Part shown: piece by piece, positions 58,381-64,000 of the stretch
Numbering within the stretch: the first letter of the stretch is position 1
Layout of the letters: each line of letters starts with the position of its first letter
From: Pseudomonas fildesensis
GTDB taxonomy: Bacteria > Pseudomonadota > Gammaproteobacteria > Pseudomonadales > Pseudomonadaceae
Reading direction: 5' to 3'
Assembly: GCF_001050345.1 (NCBI RefSeq)
Contig: NZ_LFMW01000004.1
Location: 186,001 to 250,000 of the forward strand
DNA length: 64,000 nucleotides
Notes under the pieces: generated by a model
What the model was told of the DNA's origin: nothing
Databases searched by the model: none
The model's input: the letters and a program-made list of their open reading frames with translations, nothing else
Program-made: the position numbers and the translations under genes

Positions 58381-59067
58381 ATGTCGACGATAGCAGACAA
58401 CATCGGCCAGGTTAGCCAGCGCATCCGCGCCGCAGCCGACGCCGTGCAACGTGACGCAAGCAGCATCCACCTGCTGGCCGTGAGCAAGACCAAACCCGCA
58501 CAAGCCGTGCGCGAAGCCTATGCCGCCGGAATGCACGATTTCGGCGAAAACTATCTGCAGGAGGCCCTGGGCAAACAGGCCGAATTAACCGACCTGCCCT
58601 TGAGTTGGCACTTCATCGGCCCCATTCAATCGAACAAGACTCGCGCGATCGCCGAGAATTTCGCCTGGGTGCATTCCGTGGACCGCCTGAAAATCGCACA
58701 ACGCCTGTCCGAACAACGCCCGGCCGACCTGCCGCCGTTGAATATCTGCATTCAGGTCAACGTCAGTGGCGAAGCCAGCAAGTCCGGCTGTACGCCCGCC
58801 GACCTGCCTGCCCTGGCCAACGCGATCAGCGCCCTGCCACGCCTGAAGTTGCGTGGTTTGATGGCGATTCCTGAGCCGACTGAAGACCGAGCCGCACAAG
58901 ACGCAGCGTTCGCCGCCGTACGCGACCTGCAAAACAGCCTGAACCTGCCACTCGACACACTTTCCATGGGCATGAGCCATGACCTTGAGTCGGCCATCGC
59001 CCAAGGCGCCACCTGGGTGCGGATCGGTACCGCCCTGTTTGGCGCCCGCGACTACGGCCAGCCCTGA
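58381..59067 (+). CDS. yggS: YggS family pyridoxal-phosphate homeostasis protein
   Basis: A 228-residue fold-type III PLP protein (PLPBP/YggS). The PLP lysine is in LLAVSKTKPAQAV, with FGENYLQEA, HFIGPIQSNKTR and SMGMSHDLESAIAQG also typical. It balances free PLP and branched-chain amino-acid metabolism; no enzymatic reaction is established. It heads the yggS-proC-yggT run that is conserved in pseudomonads, 33 bases before proC. Confidence 0.96.
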   Translation: MSTIADNIGQVSQRIRAAADAVQRDASSIHLLAVSKTKPAQAVREAYAAGMHDFGENYLQEALGKQAELTDLPLSWHFIGPIQSNKTRAIAENFAWVHSVDRLKIAQRLSEQRPADLPPLNICIQVNVSGEASKSGCTPADLPALANAISALPRLKLRGLMAIPEPTEDRAAQDAAFAAVRDLQNSLNLPLDTLSMGMSHDLESAIAQGATWVRIGTALFGARDYGQP

Positions 59068-59100
59068 AATGGCTGACTTCCCTCTGAGTAAGGACCTGTC

Positions 59101-59919
59101 ATGAGCAACACGCGTATTGCCTTCATCGGCGCCGGTAACATGGCGGCCAGCCTGATCGGCGGCCTGCGGGCCAAGGGCCTGGAAGCTGCGCAGATCCGCG
59201 CCAGCGACCCGGGCGCCGACACCCGCGCCCGCGTCAGCACCGAGCACGGTATCGAAACCTTCGCCGACAACGCCGAGGCCATCAACGGCGTCGACGTGAT
59301 CGTGCTGGCGGTCAAGCCACAGGCCATGAAGGCCGTGTGCGAGAGCCTGCGCCCAAACCTGCAACCGCACCAGCTGGTGGTATCCATCGCCGCCGGCATC
59401 ACCTGCGCCAGCATGAAAAGCTGGCTCGGTGCCCAACCGATTGTGCGCTGCATGCCCAACACACCGGCGCTGGTAAGCCAGGGCGTCAGCGGCTTGTACG
59501 CCACTGCCGAAGTGACCGCCGAACAGCGTGATCAGGCCCAGGAACTGCTGTCCGCCGTGGGCCTGGCCTTGTGGCTGGAACAGGAGCAGCAACTGGACGC
59601 GGTCACCGCCGTGTCCGGCAGCGGCCCGGCGTACTTCTTCCTGCTGATCGAAGCCATGACCGCCGCCGGCGTGAAACTCGGCCTGCCTCACGAAGTCGCT
59701 GAGCAACTGGCTGAACAAACTGCCCTGGGCGCCGCGAAAATGGCCGTCGGCAGCGACGTGGACGCCGCCGAGTTGCGCCGTCGCGTCACGTCGCCTGGTG
59801 GCACCACGCAAGCGGCCATCGAATCATTCCAGGCTGGGGGCTTTGAAGCCCTGGTGGAAAAAGCACTGGGTGCCGCAGCACATCGTTCGGCTGAAATGGC
59901 CGAGCAGCTGGGCAAATAG
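59101..59919 (+). CDS. proC: pyrroline-5-carboxylate reductase
   Basis: NAD(P)H enzyme making proline from pyrroline-5-carboxylate. 272 residues with RIAFIGAGNMAASLIGGL at the nucleotide site and VSGSGPAYFFLLIEAM plus VTSPGGTTQAAIESFQ in the C-terminal domain, all family standard. It sits between yggS and yggT. The AAGGAC site precedes the ATG. No anomalies. Confidence 0.97.
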   Translation: MSNTRIAFIGAGNMAASLIGGLRAKGLEAAQIRASDPGADTRARVSTEHGIETFADNAEAINGVDVIVLAVKPQAMKAVCESLRPNLQPHQLVVSIAAGITCASMKSWLGAQPIVRCMPNTPALVSQGVSGLYATAEVTAEQRDQAQELLSAVGLALWLEQEQQLDAVTAVSGSGPAYFFLLIEAMTAAGVKLGLPHEVAEQLAEQTALGAAKMAVGSDVDAAELRRRVTSPGGTTQAAIESFQAGGFEALVEKALGAAAHRSAEMAEQLGK

Positions 59920-59945
59920 TCGTCCCTTACGAAGGAAATTCTTAG

Positions 59946-60533
59946 ATGCTCGGAATCAATGACGCTGCCATTTTCATCATCCAGACCCTGGGCAGCCTGT
60001 ACCTGCTGATCGTGCTGATGCGCTTTATCCTGCAACTGGTGCGGGCGAACTTCTACAACCCGTTGTGCCAGTTCGTGGTCAAGGCCACCCAACCGCTGCT
60101 CAAGCCACTGCGCCGGGTGATCCCAAGCCTGTTCGGCCTGGACATGTCGTCGCTGGTACTGGCGCTGCTGCTGCAGGTCTTGCTGTTCGTGGTGATCCTG
60201 ATGCTCAACGGCTACCAGGCCTTCACCCTGCTGCTGCTGCCATGGGCGTTGATCGGCGTGTTCTCGCTGTTTTTGAAGATCATTTTCTGGTCGATGATCA
60301 TCAGCGTGATCCTCTCGTGGGTCGCCCCCGGCAGCCGTAGCCCGGGCGCCGAACTGGTCGCGCAGATTACCGAGCCGGTGCTGGCACCGTTCCGTCGGTT
60401 GATCCCTAACCTGGGCGGCCTGGATATCTCGCCGATCTTCGCGTTTATCGCGATCCAGCTGCTGCAAAGCTGGGTGATTCCGCGTCTGGCTTTCTATGCG
60501 TTCATGCCCAAAGAGCTGTTCGGGCTGATCTGA
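59946..60533 (+). CDS. yggT: YggT family membrane protein
   Basis: A 195-residue inner-membrane protein with two YggT repeats, each with a helix pair; the second contains SWVAPGSRSPGAELVAQITEPVLAPFRRLIPNLGGLDISP, the family signature, and the first a corresponding NPLCQFVVKATQPLLKPLRRVIP. Function not settled; linked to osmotic tolerance in E. coli and to division in cyanobacteria. AAGGAAA precedes the ATG. It closes the yggS-proC-yggT run. Confidence 0.93.
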   Translation: MLGINDAAIFIIQTLGSLYLLIVLMRFILQLVRANFYNPLCQFVVKATQPLLKPLRRVIPSLFGLDMSSLVLALLLQVLLFVVILMLNGYQAFTLLLLPWALIGVFSLFLKIIFWSMIISVILSWVAPGSRSPGAELVAQITEPVLAPFRRLIPNLGGLDISPIFAFIAIQLLQSWVIPRLAFYAFMPKELFGLI

Positions 60534-60538
60534 CCTGA

Positions 60539-60676
60539 TGATCATTCCCACGCTCTGCGTGGGAATGCATCCCGTGACGCTCCGCGTCACAGTTACGCAG
60601 GTCTGAACCCAGGCGTTGCCCCCCGGACGCGGAGCGTCCAAGCAGGCATTCCCACGCAGAGCGTGGGAACGATCAT
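60539..60676. repeat. REPIN, GATCATTCCCACGCTC family
   Basis: GATCATTCCCACGCTCTGCG and CGCAGAGCGTGGGAACGATC ends, with GACGCTCCGCGTC palindromes inside, between yggT and metX. Confidence 0.92.
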
Positions 60677-60750
60677 GTGGGTCAGGGTTTGCTTGCCGCT
60701 AGGTGCAGCGGTCTTTAGACTTACGCCTCATTTAAACGAGAGCAGGGTCG

Positions 60751-61893
60751 ATGCCAACTGCCTTCCCCCCCGATTCTGTTGGACTGGTCGTGCCCCAAGT
60801 GGCGCACTTCGGCGAACCGCTGGCCCTGGCCTGCGGCCGTTCGCTGCCTGCCTATGACCTGATCTATGAAACCTACGGCCAACTGAACGCCACGGCGAGC
60901 AACGCCGTGCTGATCTGCCACGCCCTGTCCGGCCATCACCACGCCGCCGGTTTCCACAGCATTGACGAGCGCAAGCCTGGCTGGTGGGACAGTTGCATCG
61001 GCCCCGGCAAGCCCATCGACACCACCAAATTCTTCGTGGTCAGCCTGAACAACCTCGGCGGTTGCAACGGTTCCACCGGCCCCAGCAGCCTCAACCCGGA
61101 AACCGGCAAGCCCTTCGGCGCCGACTTCCCGGTACTCACCGTGGAAGACTGGGTGCACAGCCAGGCCCGCCTCGCCGACCTGTTGGGCATCAACCAGTGG
61201 GCCGCCGTGATCGGTGGCAGCCTGGGGGGCATGCAGGCCCTGCAATGGACCATCACCTACCCGGACCGCGTGCGCCATTGCCTGGCCATCGCCTCGGCCC
61301 CCAAATTGTCGGCGCAGAACATCGCCTTCAACGAAGTGGCCCGCCAGGCGATCCTCACCGACCCCGAGTTCCACGGTGGTTCGTTCCAGGAAGCGGGTGT
61401 GATCCCCAAGCGTGGCTTGATGCTGGCGCGGATGGTCGGGCATATCACCTACCTGTCCGACGATTCAATGGGCGAAAAATTCGGCCGTGGCCTCAAGAGC
61501 GAAAAGCTCAACTACGACTTCCACAGCGTCGAGTTCCAGGTGGAAAGCTACCTGCGGTATCAGGGCGAAGAATTTTCGGGGCGTTTCGACGCCAACACCT
61601 ACCTGCTGATGACCAAGGCCCTGGACTACTTCGACCCGGCGGCGAACTTTGATGACGACCTGGCGAAAACCTTCGAGGGCGCCACGGCCAAGTTCTGCGT
61701 GATGTCGTTCACCACCGATTGGCGCTTCTCGCCGGCCCGTTCGCGGGAATTGGTGGATGCCTTGATGGCTGCCAAGAAAGACGTTTGCTACCTGGAGATC
61801 GACGCACCGCAAGGCCACGACGCCTTCCTGATTCCGATCCCGCGTTACTTGCAGGCCTTTCGCAACTACATGAACCGCATAACGCTTATATGA
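60751..61893 (+). CDS. metX: homoserine O-acyltransferase MetX
   Basis: A 380-residue alpha/beta hydrolase-fold enzyme of methionine synthesis. The nucleophile is in [12 protein letters not shown], the acid Asp in the following half, and His in APQGHDAFL. Pseudomonas members use succinyl-CoA (MetXS) while relatives use acetyl-CoA; sequence alone does not settle this for me, though succinylation fits the genus. It is followed by metW with a 25-base gap, the usual pair. Confidence 0.95.
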   Translation: MPTAFPPDSVGLVVPQVAHFGEPLALACGRSLPAYDLIYETYGQLNATASNAVLICHALSGHHHAAGFHSIDERKPGWWDSCIGPGKPIDTTKFFVVSLNNLGGCNGSTGPSSLNPETGKPFGADFPVLTVEDWVHSQARLADLLGINQWAAVIGGSLGGMQALQWTITYPDRVRHCLAIASAPKLSAQNIAFNEVARQAILTDPEFHGGSFQEAGVIPKRGLMLARMVGHITYLSDDSMGEKFGRGLKSEKLNYDFHSVEFQVESYLRYQGEEFSGRFDANTYLLMTKALDYFDPAANFDDDLAKTFEGATAKFCVMSFTTDWRFSPARSRELVDALMAAKKDVCYLEIDAPQGHDAFLIPIPRYLQAFRNYMNRITLI

Positions 61894-61918
61894 ATTGCTT
61901 ACGCTTTGGGAGAACGCC

Positions 61919-62539
61919 ATGAGAGCCGACCTGGACATCATCCAAGACTGGATACCCGCCGGCAGCCGCGTGCTCGACCTTGGCTGCGGTGATGGCGAAC
62001 TGCTGAGCTGGCTGCGCGACAACAAGCAAGTCACCGGCTACGGCCTGGAAAACGACCCGGACAACATCGCCCAGTGCGTGGCCAAGGGCATCAACGTGAT
62101 CGAACAGGACCTGGACAAGGGCCTCGGCAACTTTGCCAGCAACAGCTTCGACATCGTGGTGATGACCCAGGCCCTGCAGGCGGTGCACTACCCGGACCGT
62201 ATCCTCGATGAAATGCTGCGCGTGGGCCGCCAGTGCATCATCACCTTCCCCAACTTCGGCCACTGGCGTTGCCGCTGGTACCTGGCCACCAAGGGCCGGA
62301 TGCCGGTATCGGACTTCCTGCCCTACACCTGGTACAACACGCCGAACATCCACTTCTGCACCTTCGAAGACTTCGAAGCCTTGTGCGGCGCACGGGAAGC
62401 CAAGGTAATCAACCGCCTTGCCGTCGATCAACAGCACCGCCACGGCTGGGCAAGTAAACTATGGCCCAACTTGTTGGGTGAGATCGGGATTTACCGGGTC
62501 AGCAGTCCTGGCCTGACGGACCACAAGATTGCCGTCTAA
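61919..62539 (+). CDS. metW: methionine biosynthesis protein MetW
   Basis: A 206-residue class I methyltransferase-fold protein needed with MetX for homoserine acylation. SAM-type motif VLDLGCGDGELLSWL at about 20-34 and the conserved NFGHWRCRWYLATKGRMPVS. The ATG at 61919 begins the domain with a GGGAGAAC site. Its catalytic activity, if any, is not established in the family. Next to DUF4426 and rdgB. Confidence 0.94.
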   Translation: MRADLDIIQDWIPAGSRVLDLGCGDGELLSWLRDNKQVTGYGLENDPDNIAQCVAKGINVIEQDLDKGLGNFASNSFDIVVMTQALQAVHYPDRILDEMLRVGRQCIITFPNFGHWRCRWYLATKGRMPVSDFLPYTWYNTPNIHFCTFEDFEALCGAREAKVINRLAVDQQHRHGWASKLWPNLLGEIGIYRVSSPGLTDHKIAV

Positions 62540-62560
62540 ACATTTTCAAGAGGGACGATC

Positions 62561-62995
62561 ATGAATCGCCTGGCTGTTTTTCTACTCACCGCGTGCCTGG
62601 GCGCCAGCGCCGTGGCTGCGGACGCTATCGACAGTAAGCGCCAGAAAGAATTTGGCGATATTACGGTGCACTACAACACCTTTACCTCCAGCTTCCTGCA
62701 ACCCGAAACAGCCCAGGCCATAGGCGTGGTGCGCAGCAAGAACAAGGGTTTGATCAATGTTTCGGTGATCAAGGGCGTTAACCCGGTGGCTGCACAAGTG
62801 ACTGGCACAATCAAAGACTTGAGCGGCAAGAGCGAGATCCTGACGTTCAAGCAGATCACCGAGAAAGGTGCGATCTATTACCTCGCGCCCTACAACGTTC
62901 CACAACAGGAAGTGCGAGTGTTCACCATCAATGTTGAAACCGGTGGCAAAGCCCATGGTTTCCAATTCAACCAGGAACTGTTTCCGGCGGAATGA
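62561..62995 (+). CDS. DUF4426 periplasmic protein
   Basis: A 144-residue secreted protein with a signal peptide to about 20 (AVAA). The mature part is all beta: [41 protein letters not shown], and [20 protein letters not shown], matching the DUF4426 family of Gammaproteobacteria. Function unknown. Position between metW and rdgB is conserved in Pseudomonas; an AGAGGGA site precedes the ATG, and the stop overlaps the rdgB start. Confidence 0.88.
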   Translation: MNRLAVFLLTACLGASAVAADAIDSKRQKEFGDITVHYNTFTSSFLQPETAQAIGVVRSKNKGLINVSVIKGVNPVAAQVTGTIKDLSGKSEILTFKQITEKGAIYYLAPYNVPQQEVRVFTINVETGGKAHGFQFNQELFPAE

Positions 62996-63588
62996 TGAAC
63001 CTTAATCAACTCGTACTGGCCAGCCATAACGCCGGCAAGCTCAAAGAGCTCCAGGCCATGCTCGGCGACTCCGTGCAACTGCGCTCGATCGGCGAATTCA
63101 GCCAGGTCGAGCCGGAAGAAACCGGCCTGTCGTTTGTCGAAAACGCCATTCTCAAGGCGCGTAATGCCGCACGCATCTCCGGCCGGCCGGCGCTGGCGGA
63201 TGACTCGGGCCTGGCAGTGGATTTCCTCGGTGGTGCGCCCGGTATCTATTCGGCGCGTTATGCCGACGGCAAGGGCGACGCGGCGAACAACGCCAAACTG
63301 CTGGACGCCCTCAAGGACGTGCCGGACGCCGAGCGTGGCGCACAATTCGTCTGCGTGCTGGCCCTGGTGCGCCACGCCGATGACCCGCTGCCGATCCTCT
63401 GCGAAGGCCTGTGGCATGGCCGTATCCTGCATGCCGCCAGCGGCGAACACGGGTTTGGTTATGACCCACTGTTCTGGGTGCCGGAGCGTAATGTCTCCAG
63501 CGCAGAGCTGAGCCCGGCCGACAAGAACCAGATCAGCCACCGCGCCCGTGCAATGGATTTGCTGCGCCAGCGTCTGGGCCTGAAATGA
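62992..63588 (+). CDS. rdgB: XTP/dITP diphosphatase RdgB
   Basis: House-cleaning pyrophosphatase that clears ITP and XTP from the nucleotide pool. 198 residues with the [12 protein letters not shown] substrate loop, [39 protein letters not shown] and [10 protein letters not shown]. Two adjacent ATGs make 62992 or 62995 the start; the former overlaps the DUF4426 stop. It overlaps hemW by four bases. Confidence 0.96.
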   Translation: MMNLNQLVLASHNAGKLKELQAMLGDSVQLRSIGEFSQVEPEETGLSFVENAILKARNAARISGRPALADDSGLAVDFLGGAPGIYSARYADGKGDAANNAKLLDALKDVPDAERGAQFVCVLALVRHADDPLPILCEGLWHGRILHAASGEHGFGYDPLFWVPERNVSSAELSPADKNQISHRARAMDLLRQRLGLK

Positions 63589-64000
63589 CCCAGAACACCT
63601 CTGCGCAGCCGCTGATTCACGGCGGCGCGCAAACACCACGGGCGGCCATGCCCCACTTGCCGCCCTTGGCGCTGTACATCCATATCCCATGGTGCGTGCG
63701 CAAATGCCCGTATTGCGACTTCAACTCCCACACCGCCAGCAAAGTGCTGCCGGAAGAAGAGTACGTCGACGCCCTGCTGGTCGACCTCGATCAGGACCTG
63801 CACGCGGTGTATGGCCGTGAACTGAGTTCGATCTTCTTCGGTGGCGGCACGCCGAGCCTGTTCAGCGCTGCGGCACTGGGCCGCTTGCTCAAGGGTGTGG
63901 AAGCGCGCATTCCGTTTGCCGGCGACATCGAGATCACCCTGGAAGCCAACCCCGGGACCTTCGAGCAAGAGAAGTTCGTCGCGTACCGCAAGCTGGGGAT
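63585..64000 (+). CDS. hemW: HemW radical-SAM haem chaperone (cut by the window end)
   Basis: The first 138 residues of a HemW/coproporphyrinogen III oxidase-like radical-SAM protein; the rest lies beyond the window. The iron-sulfur motif [10 protein letters not shown] (CxxxCxxC) is at about 45-54 after IHIPW, followed by [11 protein letters not shown] and LEANPGTFE. The family delivers haem rather than acting as an oxidase. The start overlaps rdgB as ATGA. A 22-residue lead, or a later ATG, could be the true N-terminus. Confidence 0.93.
   Translation, partial: MTQNTSAQPLIHGGAQTPRAAMPHLPPLALYIHIPWCVRKCPYCDFNSHTASKVLPEEEYVDALLVDLDQDLHAVYGRELSSIFFGGGTPSLFSAAALGRLLKGVEARIPFAGDIEITLEANPGTFEQEKFVAYRKLG

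Noticed and set aside
57289..58536. Longer pilT start at 58536
   Set aside because: The extra 71 residues overlap yggS on the other strand and precede the conserved MDITELL start, which has its own ribosome site.

Overview
The window is chromosomal DNA of a fluorescent-group Pseudomonas (P. fluorescens-like). The base composition is high in G+C, most proteins read as typical Pseudomonas orthologues, and the gene order follows two stretches of the P. aeruginosa PAO1 map as I remember it (metK to fba, and hemW/metX through the pil-chp genes to bioA/rhlE/ahcY). At least a dozen REP/REPIN palindromes sit between genes. I see no rRNA, tRNA, CRISPR array, insertion sequence or phage genes.

Layout. 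(1) 1-8 kb: glycolysis, pentose-phosphate and SAM synthesis: two small lipoprotein genes, pgk, epd and tktA on the minus strand, then an ArsR-methyltransferase fusion regulator and metK on the plus strand. (2) 8-14.4 kb: LigB, a DNA ligase with a signal-like N-terminus, between two secreted DUF1090-type genes; then a cytochrome c', MltA, MAPEG, a formate/nitrite-type channel and a YciA-like thioesterase. (3) 14.4-21.2 kb: ahcY behind an SAH riboswitch, metF, a glycosyltransferase-like protein, an orphan solute-binding protein and the DEAD-box helicase RhlE with a long leader. (4) 21.3-29.4 kb: YceI and cytochrome b561, bioA, rsmE, a binding protein/RidA/D-amino-acid dehydrogenase cluster with a divergent LysR regulator, and a hemolysin III-family protein. 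(5) 29.5-37.8 kb: a complete malonate decarboxylase operon (mdcABCDEGH-madLM) with a convergent mdcR; madL carries a one-base frameshift. (6) 38.0-39.3 kb: a small accessory patch with a type 44 polymorphic toxin, an overlapping membrane-anchored candidate immunity gene, and a 5'-truncated LysE-type exporter. (7) 39.5-49.3 kb: the type IV pilus chemosensory operon pilGHIJ-chpA-chpC, without pilK and chpB. (8) 49.5-55.7 kb: gshB, tonB, algH/yqgE, ruvX and pyrR-pyrB-pyrC'. (9) 55.8-64 kb: a TM2 protein, a C40 peptidase, pilT without an adjacent pilU, yggS-proC-yggT-metX-metW-DUF4426-rdgB, and the 5' part of hemW.

The methyl cycle recurs through the window: metK with its SahR-like regulator, ahcY under an SAH riboswitch, metF, and metXW. 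The twitching genes (pil-chp and pilT) form a second theme and look reduced relative to P. aeruginosa. The parts most likely to be new are the toxin/immunity patch, the secreted-looking ligase neighbourhood, the 28-base palindrome at a nearly leaderless promoter, and a gshB 3' end made from a chromosomal repeat.
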